NCBI RefSeq assembly: GCF_004336635.1
Contig: NZ_SJXH01000010.1
Location: 1-64,000 of the forward strand
Length of the DNA stretch: 64,000 nt
Direction: 5' to 3'
Source: Acinetobacter sp. ANC 4862
GTDB lineage: Bacteria > Pseudomonadota > Gammaproteobacteria > Pseudomonadales > Moraxellaceae
Shown: positions 17,180 to 26,700 of the stretch, one piece after another
Position numbering within the stretch: the stretch's first letter is position 1
How the letters are laid out: each line of letters begins with the position of its first letter
The notes under the pieces: model-generated
What the model saw: only the letters and a program-made list of their open reading frames with translations
Databases searched by the model: none
What the model was told of the DNA's origin: nothing
Translations under genes and position numbers: made by a program

Positions 17180-17971
17180 CTACTTCAAAAACAACTCTCG
17201 CTCTTTAGCTCTGCGACTTACCAAGCCTTGCAAAACTTTACCACCACCCTTATTCCATACGGTGAATTGATCTGCGGCACCTTGATAATCGCTAACATTC
17301 AATTTTTTAAGCAGTGTGGATTTCTCAAAAGCACCTGTGCCAATGTTGTATGTGAGCGATACAAGCGCATCAAACTGGTTTTGGGTAAGTGGTACTTTGA
17401 CCAAATCATTGACTGTTTTCTCAAAACGCTTTAGATCATGTGCTTTAAATTGTTTAGCCTGGTCTGGTGTGCAAGTATCCCCTTTTTTGACTTTCACACC
17501 ACTTGGGTAAACTGTAGTGCCAAAGCCAATGGTCCATACTTTCGCTGGGCATAAATATGCTGCAAGTTCACACCCTTCAAAACTTGAAAGTAAATTGATT
17601 CCGTTTTGACTGACTGACTTTTCACCTTTAAACCCCGCAAGCAAATCATTAATTTTACTTACTTGTGCTTGAGTAAGAGAACCACCTAAAATTTTTCTAA
17701 AATTACTAAACAAGTTTTTCAAATTATCATCCGTACTTGGGACCGCAGCAAAGCTTTGAATCTGATGCAATGATGGTTGGTATAGCTTTTTACCAATATA
17801 TGATAATACAACCATTAAGCCGCCAGTCACATATGCATGGTATTCAACCGGAATAACCTTAAAATCTACCGCCCACTGTAATGCAGGAATTAATACAAGC
17901 ATTAAAAAAGCCCCCAAGATCGGGAGCTTTACGGAAAGATATTTCCATGCATTTTCATTTATAAACTTCAT
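17180..17971 (-). CDS. Holin-like/lysozyme fusion endolysin (GH24)
   Basis: 263 residues. Two hydrophobic segments (about 14-33 and 45-61) resemble a small class II holin. A linker with a TQAQVSKINDLLAGF helix follows, then a GH24 lysozyme from about residue 115. The catalytic E-x8-C-x5-T pattern is clear in SSFEGCELAAYLCPAKVWTI, and NQFDALVSLTYNIGTGAF is a typical second motif. It cleaves peptidoglycan at the end of the lytic cycle; the membrane part may deliver it without a separate holin. The ATG overlaps the preceding gene by four bases. Confidence 0.85.
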   Translation of the reverse strand: MKFINENAWKYLSVKLPILGAFLMLVLIPALQWAVDFKVIPVEYHAYVTGGLMVVLSYIGKKLYQPSLHQIQSFAAVPSTDDNLKNLFSNFRKILGGSLTQAQVSKINDLLAGFKGEKSVSQNGINLLSSFEGCELAAYLCPAKVWTIGFGTTVYPSGVKVKKGDTCTPDQAKQFKAHDLKRFEKTVNDLVKVPLTQNQFDALVSLTYNIGTGAFEKSTLLKKLNVSDYQGAADQFTVWNKGGGKVLQGLVSRRAKERELFLK

Positions 17972-18282
17972 TTACGATCCTCTCTATGGCTTTGAATAAT
18001 TGCCGTATCTTGTTTAAGTTGATTGATTGTATTAATTGTCCATGTGCCACCTGAAACAGCGATACCAAGCAATAGCATTGCCCCCCACTTCAGTAAACCG
18101 ATAGCGCCTTGGGCTTGATGGTTTTGCTGTTCAAGTGAATCGATTTTTACACGCTGCTGATCAAGTGCTTGGTGATACCCCTTGTTGATGGCATTTGATT
18201 CAATGAGCTGTTCAGATACTTTCTGTAGCTTATCCGTCACTTCATTTAATTTTTTCCAAAGTGATGCACTTGGTTCATTCAC
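17968..18282 (-). CDS. Coiled-coil membrane protein of the lysis cassette (XhlA-like)
   Basis: 104 residues: a long coiled coil (about 8-60, LWKKLNEVTDKLQKVSEQL and onward) and one membrane segment (about 63-84, LLKWGAMLLLGIAVSGG), then a short charged tail. This order resembles the XhlA haemolysin/holin-accessory type. It overlaps the holin-lysozyme gene (ATGA), which supports a part in lysis. A spanin role is possible but less likely given its topology. Confidence 0.6.
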   Translation of the reverse strand: MNEPSASLWKKLNEVTDKLQKVSEQLIESNAINKGYHQALDQQRVKIDSLEQQNHQAQGAIGLLKWGAMLLLGIAVSGGTWTINTINQLKQDTAIIQSHREDRK

Positions 18283-18304
18283 TTGCGCCCCCTAAATTTT
18301 GGTA

Positions 18305-18328
18305 ATAAAAAAGCACCCGGAGGTGCAT
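18305..18328 (-). terminator. Terminator-like hairpin between tail and lysis genes
   Basis: GCACC-cgga-GGTGC with an A-run on its left (U-tract on the minus strand). One of many such elements in the late operon. Confidence 0.65.
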
Positions 18329-18342
18329 TGTGTTGAATGGTT

Positions 18343-18597
18343 TTAAACTTCTACTTGTGAATGTGACCCACTTGGAGCAGGTCGCAAGATAACTTGATTT
18401 GCAATAAAGACTCGAGCGCCTAAATTATATTGGGTCCCTGATGTGCACAGCACCGGTCCGTATCCACCGTCAATCTGCACCCGGTATTCTGGATGCTTCA
18501 CTGATGTAATGGTGCCGATGTATTCAGCATGGGTCGGATTTAAAAGTTTCCGCAATTCAAAAAGAGGATTAGTCACGGCTGATACGCTCCACTGCAA
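18343..18597 (-). CDS. Small tail-associated protein
   Basis: 84 residues, beta-rich (EYIGTITSVKHPEYRVQIDG, RVFIANQVILRPAPSGS), with no signal or membrane segment. The fold looks like a small barrel such as those in phage tail tips. It overlaps the end of the large tail protein gene by 29 bases, so it is translated from the same message. Function is inferred from position. Confidence 0.55.
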   Translation of the reverse strand: MQWSVSAVTNPLFELRKLLNPTHAEYIGTITSVKHPEYRVQIDGGYGPVLCTSGTQYNLGARVFIANQVILRPAPSGSHSQVEV

Positions 18598-20656
18598 TTG
18601 TTTCAGTTACTTTTTCATGTGAAAAACTACCGCTTACGCCATCAATCACACCCCACCACTGGCCATTAAAGGCAATCGTTTTTCCGGGCAGCATCTCGCC
18701 AATTTCCGAACTCACTGGAATATCTGAGAAAGTATGCAACTCCTGAATATTGGCTTTCACCAACTCATTTTTGCCGTAACTGGCACCAGACACTACATTG
18801 AATAATGGTCCTGTGACCGTTTCCAGCGGAACATCACCCGAAGTACCACGTTGCTGTACTTTCAGGCTCTCACCACTGCGGCTATTCACTACAGTGATGG
18901 CATTAAAGTCGGCAGTGTATTCATCATTCTGTTTGATGTTCTGCTGCATCACCAAGCTTTCAGACAATAGAATATCGTAATCATCAAGGGGCATCGTATC
19001 CCAGTAGCCTTTCTGGTACCAGGGTAAAATAGTCAGTGTGTTGCCTGCTTTCTGGCTATAGATAAAGCCACCGCCTGCATCAACCACCTGCTTGATTGCA
19101 TCGATGGGTGCCAGTTCTGCATAACTCAGACTTTCAACCGGTATAATCCAGCCCAATTCATCAATCAGCTTCCAATCCAAACTGGTACCGCTATTCGCTC
19201 GATCAATTTCAGCCTGAACCAATTGAACAGAGGTACGTTCGTTATCCTGAATGAATGAGCGTGTTGGCCCATACTTATCTGAGTTCAAGGCAGTAACACT
19301 TCGCCCCGGGTAAGTGTAAAGCACACTGGCAAAGCGTCGGGTCTCCTCTGGATCTTCGAGCAGAATATGGTGCTCAAACCCATTGATCATGATCTTAAGA
19401 ATCACCGGCTGACCATTGATTGGTTGCAGCTTTTCTTTTTCCGTATGCGCCACGGTAATTGAATAGGTCCAGCACCACTGTGACCGGCTGGTGCTGTAGG
19501 TGCCATCCATAACTTTGATCTTCTCGCCGGTATCCAGTCGCTCGGCTATTAGTGTATTCACGATATACCACCAGTTCCTTTTTGGCAGTGCTGGAATACA
19601 GTCATCTGCACCAAAATTTAAAATGACATTATGTGAATCAACGTCATGACATAAGCAGATAAAATTTAAATCACCATTACCTTCATATTTTGGTAGCTCA
19701 GGCTTTGGCCAAGGCTGAACCGGATGCTTGCGGTAATGAATCGCTTTGGCCTGATCCCAAGGCAAATCTGACTTGGTGACAATCTCAAGGCTTTTATCCC
19801 ACTCAAATGAAAAGCGGTGCTCAAAGACTTGGGCTACGTCATGCGAATAGATAAAGCTCTTACGCTTGCGGATCATTTCCTGCCAGACCGTTTCCCGATT
19901 ATGACGCAACTTGATTGTTTCATCGTGCAGATATCGCTGATGAATAAAGCGCTTATCGCCTTCCTCCCAGATGATGCATGCATTAGAACTTAAACCGGTT
20001 GCCTGCTTATGCAAGGATCTGACCGCCCGAGTTAATGATCCTGCTTGCTCATACCGGATATCTGCTTGATTAGAAATCACCAAGCCTTGGTCATAAAAAA
20101 GAGCCTCATTTGAGACTCTTAATATTGGCTTGGCCCACGGTATTTCTATTGAGCTCAACGCTGTGATGGCTCTCTGGTACTGCAGCCCTAAACCTAAAGA
20201 CACACCGACCAGATGATTAATATCGAATAATGCTTTAACTTCAAATTGAAATTCAGTATCCAAAACCGTATCAATGATGCATAAGTTTTCACTAAATACT
20301 GCTTCGACCTCAAAACTAAAGCTCGTATCTAAAACAGTATCGATTTGGCCAATGACATCAGTATTTTCTTTAAAGACCGCAACTACATCAAAGCTGAATT
20401 CAGTGTCGAGTACCGTGTCTATAACTGCAGTATTTACACCACTGTCAGCATAAATTGCAGTGATTTCAAAACTAAACTCAGCATCTAATACTGTGTCGAT
20501 TACAGCAGATACATCATCCCCAAAATTGAGATTGGTCGAGCCATCGGCTAAGTGCTCAAAATTGAGAATAATGTTATGGCTGTCGGTATTATCGGGTTTA
20601 AAGTTTAAGTTTAGGTTGTGCGCATCAACGGTGCCGAGCTTATTTTTAAAATCCAC
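18569..20656 (-). CDS. Tail tip/hub protein with N-terminal tandem repeats
   Basis: 695 residues. The N-terminal 150 carry four near-identical repeats of the type IDTVLDTEFSFEVKAVF, separated by short spacers, and several DxHNxxLNF elements (near 12, 26, 40 and again near 365). The C-terminal half (about 370-695) looks like a hub or tail-tip domain (SQWCWTYSITV, DAIKQVVDAGGGFIYSQ, TADFNAITVVNS). It lies at the tail-distal end just before lysis genes, where tip and receptor-binding proteins are encoded. The exact family is not recognised. Confidence 0.6.
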   Translation of the reverse strand: MDFKNKLGTVDAHNLNLNFKPDNTDSHNIILNFEHLADGSTNLNFGDDVSAVIDTVLDAEFSFEITAIYADSGVNTAVIDTVLDTEFSFDVVAVFKENTDVIGQIDTVLDTSFSFEVEAVFSENLCIIDTVLDTEFQFEVKALFDINHLVGVSLGLGLQYQRAITALSSIEIPWAKPILRVSNEALFYDQGLVISNQADIRYEQAGSLTRAVRSLHKQATGLSSNACIIWEEGDKRFIHQRYLHDETIKLRHNRETVWQEMIRKRKSFIYSHDVAQVFEHRFSFEWDKSLEIVTKSDLPWDQAKAIHYRKHPVQPWPKPELPKYEGNGDLNFICLCHDVDSHNVILNFGADDCIPALPKRNWWYIVNTLIAERLDTGEKIKVMDGTYSTSRSQWCWTYSITVAHTEKEKLQPINGQPVILKIMINGFEHHILLEDPEETRRFASVLYTYPGRSVTALNSDKYGPTRSFIQDNERTSVQLVQAEIDRANSGTSLDWKLIDELGWIIPVESLSYAELAPIDAIKQVVDAGGGFIYSQKAGNTLTILPWYQKGYWDTMPLDDYDILLSESLVMQQNIKQNDEYTADFNAITVVNSRSGESLKVQQRGTSGDVPLETVTGPLFNVVSGASYGKNELVKANIQELHTFSDIPVSSEIGEMLPGKTIAFNGQWWGVIDGVSGSFSHEKVTETIAVERISRD

Positions 20657-20673
20657 ATGAGCACCCTTTTAAT

Positions 20674-21060
20674 TTAAGGTCTGAGTTTTATTGAAGTGAT
20701 AGACAGCGTACCACCAAGGGCTAGATTGGTATTGGCAAGCGTAATATCTGTGCCTACTATCAGATCGGCAGCTATTTCACCAGCGCCGTTGTAGATCCGT
20801 GCCCATGTTGCAGTGCCCGACTTAATCACGGTTGCAGTATCGGTTGGGTGAAATTCTACATAAGTGGACGTGGTTTCTTTAATACAAGGCTCCGGAAATG
20901 TGAGTGTCACTAGAGCACTGTTTGAATCTGCTGCAACAGTAGGGCTGACTGGCTGCACACCTTCATAAAAAATAACGGTAGCACTTTGGCTACCGTTATC
21001 CATAAATTCTGCAAAGGCTTGAATCATGGCAAGCTTTGATTTAATTGACGATTGACTCAT
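20674..21060 (-). CDS. Tail-region hypothetical protein
   Basis: 128 residues. Many beta-branched residues and a repeated glycine/threonine pattern (GTATWARIYNGAGEI, TDITLANTNLALGGTLS) suggest a beta-sandwich structural protein. Its start overlaps the next gene upstream by four bases (ATGA). Function is not recognised; position suggests a tail-tip part. Confidence 0.5.
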   Translation of the reverse strand: MSQSSIKSKLAMIQAFAEFMDNGSQSATVIFYEGVQPVSPTVAADSNSALVTLTFPEPCIKETTSTYVEFHPTDTATVIKSGTATWARIYNGAGEIAADLIVGTDITLANTNLALGGTLSITSIKLRP

Positions 21061-21323
21061 TTCGCACCTACATTATCTTGAGCTGTCGCATTAAAGATTT
21101 TGTTTTCATCCACACCAACAATTAAATATGCAGCATCGTATGGCAGGTATGCTTTATAAACACCATCCTCATTGCTTTTAATTTGCTTAAGCAGTGCGCC
21201 GCTATTGCGACTATATATACGCACCATTTTTGATTTTGCTACACCCAGTTCTAATGTACGCCCCGAAATTAGCTTAACTTTAGGCGTTGAGTAGCCTGCA
21301 TGTGTAATCTTCATTGTGCTCAT
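21057..21323 (-). CDS. Tail-region hypothetical protein, 88 aa
   Basis: 88 residues, all beta in appearance, with a carboxypeptidase-regulatory-like or invasin-like motif (RIYSRNSGALLKQIKSNEDG, then YKAYLPYDAAYLIVG) as in small Ig-like modules on phage tails. ATGA overlaps at both ends tie it to its neighbours. Could decorate a tail fibre. Confidence 0.5.
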   Translation of the reverse strand: MSTMKITHAGYSTPKVKLISGRTLELGVAKSKMVRIYSRNSGALLKQIKSNEDGVYKAYLPYDAAYLIVGVDENKIFNATAQDNVGAK

Positions 21324-22558
21324 AAAGACTCCATAGCAAACGCATAGTTTTGTGAACCAAAGTTTCCGTTATACAACGAAAGACATTTGATTTTTCCATC
21401 GTCCGTGAAATACGTTCCGTTTCTACCGCCCCCCATCTGCATTCGTGCAAACGGAATTGAGCCACGGAAAACCATGCTGCTATCTAAGATTGGCATTTGT
21501 AGTAAAAAATTACTTGATGATGTAGCATCAATCGCAGTGTTATTGGTCATAAATCCTAAAGCGATAGGGCGTGATATTTTTTGATCTTGCCGCAATGCTG
21601 AATTGTTATACCACAGCAACCCAGCTTGTGCTTGGCTTGCAGCGTCACCTGGGCCTGTTGAGTTGTTAAATCCTGTCATTAACCCGCCGCGCGCTGCTGC
21701 ATATCGGTTTTGAGCTTGCGTCGGGTTAAAGTTAAGACCTGTTGCAGCTAATATGGCATTTGCACCGCGTATTTCTGCATCATAAAATTCAAATAAACCA
21801 TAAAGTGCATTGTACCATTGGTTTTGAACACTGAGAAGCATGGATTTACCATCTACTACTAGATCAAAAGTACGACCACCTGCAGCTGGCGCCTGTGTAT
21901 CATTACGCTGGTCATAGGCATTACCATACTGCGGATTTGCGTAATACCACTTCGCACAGCCATGATATGTGCCATCCCAACCCCAGTTATTGGCATCTTC
22001 AGGTAGTTGATTTCCAACAATCGTATTAATGTCGGTCATGTTTTCAACGAGACCGACTTTTGCAAATTTAGCCCCAGCAGTTGCTGCACCAATGCTACAA
22101 AAATCATGCACAAGTAAGATTAACCCAAGTGATTCAGGGTCGGTTGAGCGATATGCGCGTTTTGGCTCAGTAGATTCGCTCGGTGTTTGATGCACAATTT
22201 CAAAATCTGCGGGTGCTGTAAAACACGATGCCGTACCAGAAATAACTATTGGATGCTCAGCTGTGCACTCAATCGTAATTGAGCTAGTGTCAGCACTTAG
22301 GACTTTATGGTCACCATTCCATCCATTTGTAGAGCCTGCAATGCGCACCACTTGTCGATCAATAAAACCGTGACCACTACCAAGATTAATTGTTGCTGTG
22401 ATAGATTCTGCATTGGCTTTGGATAAGCCCAAAACAGGCACATGGTTAAAGCCATGCACCAATACCGCATCAAGCAAATTGATCATCGAACCCCAATTGT
22501 TGGTTAATTGCGGGATTCCATTCATTGAGTTTTGATAATGTTTTACTAATCCAGTCAT
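21320..22558 (-). CDS. Tail protein, putative receptor-binding or fibre component
   Basis: About 412 residues from ATG 22558. The longer frame starting at 22585 begins inside a terminator hairpin and is rejected. Tryptophan- and glycine-rich stretches (NNWGWDGTYHGCAKWYY, GGGRNGTYFTDDGKIKC) and a C-terminal beta-rich region are typical of virion surface proteins. No family recognised. Placed among tail-tip genes and translated with the two small genes behind it. Confidence 0.5.
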   Translation of the reverse strand: MTGLVKHYQNSMNGIPQLTNNWGSMINLLDAVLVHGFNHVPVLGLSKANAESITATINLGSGHGFIDRQVVRIAGSTNGWNGDHKVLSADTSSITIECTAEHPIVISGTASCFTAPADFEIVHQTPSESTEPKRAYRSTDPESLGLILLVHDFCSIGAATAGAKFAKVGLVENMTDINTIVGNQLPEDANNWGWDGTYHGCAKWYYANPQYGNAYDQRNDTQAPAAGGRTFDLVVDGKSMLLSVQNQWYNALYGLFEFYDAEIRGANAILAATGLNFNPTQAQNRYAAARGGLMTGFNNSTGPGDAASQAQAGLLWYNNSALRQDQKISRPIALGFMTNNTAIDATSSSNFLLQMPILDSSMVFRGSIPFARMQMGGGRNGTYFTDDGKIKCLSLYNGNFGSQNYAFAMESL

Positions 22559-22570
22559 ATTTTTACCCAT

Positions 22571-22598
22571 AAAAAAAGACCGCATATAGCGGTCATAT
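22571..22598 (-). terminator. Terminator-like hairpin inside the tail operon
   Basis: GACCGC-atata-GCGGTC with a seven-base A-run on the left. It lies between two tail genes transcribed in the same direction. Confidence 0.65.
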
Positions 22599-22612
22599 CT
22601 GTGTTTGATTTT

Positions 22613-24232
22613 TTACAACACACGGTCAATATCACCGCGTAGCATGATCTGGAATTGATCTGAAATAACAGTAGGCTCGGATTGCTTCACGGTGCGAATC
22701 ACCCAGACCGGGAAGTTTGAAGCGATTGTATTGAAGCGCAGCACATTGCCATTGGCCCATCCGGCACCCCAACCTTCTTTCTTTATGATGAAGTACGGCA
22801 CACCAGTGACAGGATTGATTGGGGCATAATCTGCATTTGTTGTGCCTATGCCAATCTGACCGGAGTATTCGCCAATACAACGAAAATCTGTTGCGCTGGT
22901 AAACTGGATATACCAGCGTTCCTGAATAGCACCCTTATTGGTGACTTGGATCGGATACAAAGCATCGTTGTAATTAGCTGGAATTGTTGCACCTACAGGC
23001 TCATCCGCCCAAGTACCACTCCATGAACCTTGCACAAACTTTCGTGTATAGCGTGCCTGCATATCCCCAATGACCAAAGCAGATCCGACAATGGTATCCA
23101 CCGCATCATAGTTATGGGTTAGAGGCTTGGTAAATGTTAGCTGACCATTAATCTGTACATCACGGATTAAGCCCATATCCTGATAGCGGTATTTCACTTT
23201 TAGTGGTGCAACCAGATTACCCAGCACAAAATCACCACCAAGCGTCACACGGCCGTAGTCATAATCAACTGTGTATAAATCGAAAGCTACTTTCGTTCCG
23301 TTAGCATCTTCCAGTTCTGCCCATGAAATGCGCTGATCATTCATGTTGTAGGTAGTGCCCGCAATCGCACTTGGCAACTCTTGCACCTTGCTTGAGCTGA
23401 CAATACCAATACCGCCTGTGCGGAAAATTGGCACCCGACCATCAATCGGTAAACGTGTTGCTGACAAACCTAAAATTTCAGAATCTAGCGGAATATAAGT
23501 ATAAGCCACTGCGTTATAGCGTACTGATGAAGCATCGACCCAAACTGGAATATTGATATAGATGTCCACCCCTTCCTGATATTCAAGCAATGGATCATAC
23601 CAATCGTTCGCTTCAATCTCAGCTCTATTTGCTTCGGTTATTTTGGTTTTGGTATAGAAATAAATACTGACAAAGCCATTGTCCCAATTCACCTGACCAT
23701 GCGCCCGGCTAGTTTCAATTACGCCATTTTCATCCGCAGTCAGTGTGAGTTGACCGTATTCAAGCGATGTCACGATAATAGTCATCGACTGTGGGCGAAC
23801 CGGAATGATTGGTGTTCTAAAGCTGATCTTATTGATTGGCGGTAGATCGGTTGTGGTAATCAAGGACTCCAGTGTTAATGAGTTGGTTTGCCCTGGTGTC
23901 CATGAGCTCAACTCAATTTCACCAGTACCCAAGCGAATCACACCCGATTGAATACCACTGCCGTTACTTGGGTTGATGTCGCGATAAATCAAACCGTCAC
24001 GATCAATAAAAGTGCTGTCACCTAGTTTAAAGCGTACCGATCCAGATAAAATCTGCTCGCTAAAGCCATAGGTGAGATCAAGCTTTAAGTCACCACTTGT
24101 TATGGATTTTGTGCCAGATGTACTGCCGGAAGCATCGCGGTAATGCGCTTTAATTCCTGTCGTTTCAGAAAAAGCTTTGTATGTTGTATTTCCAAGAGCA
24201 ACACTACTTGGCTGTGATTGATAAATTGTCAT
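22613..24232 (-). CDS. Tail structural protein, 539 aa
   Basis: 539 residues with beta-rich repetition, no signal or membrane segments. Stretches such as KLDLTYGFSEQILSGSVRFK and DYDYGRVTLGGDFVLGN resemble parts of the neighbouring 682-residue protein (IDYQRGLIQWTSAVPAG, VNYSTGAVSMTPVVL), so both may share a repeated GxVxL-type module. Probably a tail-tip or baseplate component; the exact role is unknown. Confidence 0.5.
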   Translation of the reverse strand: MTIYQSQPSSVALGNTTYKAFSETTGIKAHYRDASGSTSGTKSITSGDLKLDLTYGFSEQILSGSVRFKLGDSTFIDRDGLIYRDINPSNGSGIQSGVIRLGTGEIELSSWTPGQTNSLTLESLITTTDLPPINKISFRTPIIPVRPQSMTIIVTSLEYGQLTLTADENGVIETSRAHGQVNWDNGFVSIYFYTKTKITEANRAEIEANDWYDPLLEYQEGVDIYINIPVWVDASSVRYNAVAYTYIPLDSEILGLSATRLPIDGRVPIFRTGGIGIVSSSKVQELPSAIAGTTYNMNDQRISWAELEDANGTKVAFDLYTVDYDYGRVTLGGDFVLGNLVAPLKVKYRYQDMGLIRDVQINGQLTFTKPLTHNYDAVDTIVGSALVIGDMQARYTRKFVQGSWSGTWADEPVGATIPANYNDALYPIQVTNKGAIQERWYIQFTSATDFRCIGEYSGQIGIGTTNADYAPINPVTGVPYFIIKKEGWGAGWANGNVLRFNTIASNFPVWVIRTVKQSEPTVISDQFQIMLRGDIDRVL

Positions 24233-24242
24233 ATTTCCTCAC

Positions 24243-26291
24243 TTAACCTGCAACATAATTTGCCCAGGGGTTTGACTGTGGCTTATAGCTAGTGGTTGCT
24301 GTAGCCGTTGGTAGTGATGAACTCGAGCCACTTTGGGTTGAGCTGGAGAGACTAAAAGTCTCAGGTGTCTTTTCATAGAAAGATGAAGTTAAAACAACCG
24401 GAGTCATACTTACCGCGCCAGTCGAATAGTTGACTGTCCCTTGCACCTGACCAAAAGCATCAATAAGTGAGCCAGAACCATTGTCTGTAACAACAAGCGT
24501 AATCGTGTCACCTAATGCCGATGTGAGTGGAACCTCAATCATGACCGAGTTGGGTTGCAGTGCTGCACCAGTACCAACGGTAAATGCGAGTTGCTGACTT
24601 GCATTTGGAATAGCTGCTGGCACATCCTGAATTTTTGCATCACCAAACTGATAGCTAAAATTAAATACAGTACCTTTTTGCGGTAACTGATTTGGAATCA
24701 AAGCACCTTTACCTAATGCAAAATTAATAAAGCCTGTTGCATCACCAGTAAATTTACCCGCATTATTTGAAGTTGCTGTTTTTGTCACACCCTCCAATAC
24801 CCAAGTCACTGTCACACTACCGGCTAGAATAGCCTCTTGCACAAGATTGAAATCAAACTTCGCAGGCAGTACAGGTAAATTGGCTCGCTGATAAGTTGCA
24901 ATCGGTGTGCCCCAGTTCAACAAAATTGGTGTGTCTACATCAGGAAGCGCACCAGTGGTCAACAGCCATGAACCAGTTTCATAATTAATCATGCCGGAAC
25001 CAAACGAAGGGCTAGCAGCTTTCAACTGACCTGAACCATCGTCTTTAAGCTCATAAAATTTGCCTTGTGACATATATGAAATCGATAAAGCACCAGGTGC
25101 TGGAATCGGAATCAAAACCCCTGTCCAGTTTGTACCTTGGTTATTCTGAGTCACCGGAATAGCATGACTTTGGTAATACTGATTTGGTGCAGCTGCTGGC
25201 TTGAATGTGATATTTAAGCTCATGGTTCCGGCTGGAACTGCGGAAGTCCATTGGATCAGGCCACGCTGGTAATCAATCGTTCCAACTTGAGTGCCTTGGG
25301 TATTTTTAAGCAAGCCGCCCTGATCGGTAATCTGCTGGCCCTGCAAAGTGAATGACATACTTGACGGAATCACTGCAGAGCCAATGTAGAGGTTTTGACT
25401 AACCCCGATGACCATATTGGGATAATTGGCTGTAATAGTGCCTATGTTGCCAGAAACCAGTACCATACTTTCACCGGCAGCGTTCACATCAATGATGGGT
25501 GTTTCAGTCTGGGCCGATGGAATCAGCTGGGCAAAGATACTTTTGGCATTGACGGTAAACTCACCCACACCCGCATCAGAAGCCAACGCGGTAGATGAGT
25601 AGTACAGGCCAGTATCAGCAACAATGGTGTCGCGGATGATAGTTTTTGATGTGCCGCCTGAATACCATTGACGAGCAGACAAACCAACAAAATCAATTCC
25701 CAAAGCATCATTTAATGAGTAAGTGGCAATCTTGTATTCCACGTTTTTGCCATCCACTACCATAATGGCAGTGCGAGTCTCAACTTTTGTGATGCGAACA
25801 TACTGTTCACGCTCCAAAGCTTTGCCTTCATCACTAATTAGGACAATCGTATCCCCAACGGATGATTCAACCTCTTGCGGGAACATAGCCACCTGCAGTG
25901 ATGACATGCCTTTCCAGTGCGTATCGAGCGGCGTGCCGGCAATCTGACCACCCTTAGCTGAATAATTCTCGACCCGGTTCTGGGCAGACTGGCGTTCATC
26001 GGTCCAGTTCTTGGTACTGAAAAGCAGTGCTGACACGTTTGGATCTTCTGGTAGTTCAGATAGAAAGACCGTTGCGCCCATCAAGAGGTCAGTGTCTTCA
26101 GTCGTGACGGCAGGAAAGACCTTGCGCATGGATACATCACCCATGGTTCGATCCATTTCTGACACATCATTAAACAGGTTGTTACTAATGCCATCCTGCA
26201 CCACCACACCAGAATATTTACCACCGCCATCCGAGTTATCAGTCAAGCGTTCAGACTTGTAAATCACTAAATCTTTGGTTTCAATCGCCAT
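24243..26291 (-). CDS. Tail structural protein, 682 aa
   Basis: 682 residues. The N-terminal half reads as an ordered enzyme-like or structural domain (SNNLFNDVSEMDRTMGDVSM, PNVSALLFSTKNWTDERQ); the C-terminal half holds several DYxxGxIxW/YxTGxVxM beta modules and a Ser/Thr-rich end. It starts 11 bases inside the end of the upstream gene and follows the tape measure, the position of distal tail or baseplate genes. Family not recognised. Confidence 0.55.
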   Translation of the reverse strand: MAIETKDLVIYKSERLTDNSDGGGKYSGVVVQDGISNNLFNDVSEMDRTMGDVSMRKVFPAVTTEDTDLLMGATVFLSELPEDPNVSALLFSTKNWTDERQSAQNRVENYSAKGGQIAGTPLDTHWKGMSSLQVAMFPQEVESSVGDTIVLISDEGKALEREQYVRITKVETRTAIMVVDGKNVEYKIATYSLNDALGIDFVGLSARQWYSGGTSKTIIRDTIVADTGLYYSSTALASDAGVGEFTVNAKSIFAQLIPSAQTETPIIDVNAAGESMVLVSGNIGTITANYPNMVIGVSQNLYIGSAVIPSSMSFTLQGQQITDQGGLLKNTQGTQVGTIDYQRGLIQWTSAVPAGTMSLNITFKPAAAPNQYYQSHAIPVTQNNQGTNWTGVLIPIPAPGALSISYMSQGKFYELKDDGSGQLKAASPSFGSGMINYETGSWLLTTGALPDVDTPILLNWGTPIATYQRANLPVLPAKFDFNLVQEAILAGSVTVTWVLEGVTKTATSNNAGKFTGDATGFINFALGKGALIPNQLPQKGTVFNFSYQFGDAKIQDVPAAIPNASQQLAFTVGTGAALQPNSVMIEVPLTSALGDTITLVVTDNGSGSLIDAFGQVQGTVNYSTGAVSMTPVVLTSSFYEKTPETFSLSSSTQSGSSSSLPTATATTSYKPQSNPWANYVAG

Positions 26292-26700
26292 CGTTTAACT
26301 CCGTAAAGCGCAAGGTCACGTTGTAATAATCATCCAGTGATACCGCTGGAATTCCTTTCACTGGATCAGCTTCTAAAGCCCCATCCTGGTGATTAAATTT
26401 GACGGTGAACTGACGGTTGTCATGAGGCTGCTCAAACTGCAATTTGAAATTCTCATCCTGCAACTTAGACCACTCCAAAACAGTTCGTAATTCACGCAGC
26501 TTGATCCAACCCATGCCTGTATCAGCCGGTTGCAAAGTGATAGGCCGTCCAGACTTCTTTTTGCCTTCCTGAATCTGCAAAGTACCATCCATGGCGTAGG
26601 CTTGATTCTGTTCAATGGCTTTCCATGAAAATTCATCAGGCCATAAAAAACCGTCCTCTAATGGGACGGTTTCTGATGTTGCTAAGCGAACGAGCTTCAT
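26281..26700 (-). CDS. Tail protein downstream of the tape measure
   Basis: 139 residues, mixed alpha/beta, with no signal. The FxWPDEFSWKAIEQNQAY segment is distinctive. ATGA overlap with the tape measure gene and an 11-base overlap with the next gene show tight coupling. It holds the place of a distal-tail protein in siphoviruses, but no family motif is recognised. Confidence 0.55.
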   Translation of the reverse strand: MKLVRLATSETVPLEDGFLWPDEFSWKAIEQNQAYAMDGTLQIQEGKKKSGRPITLQPADTGMGWIKLRELRTVLEWSKLQDENFKLQFEQPHDNRQFTVKFNHQDGALEADPVKGIPAVSLDDYYNVTLRFTELNDGD

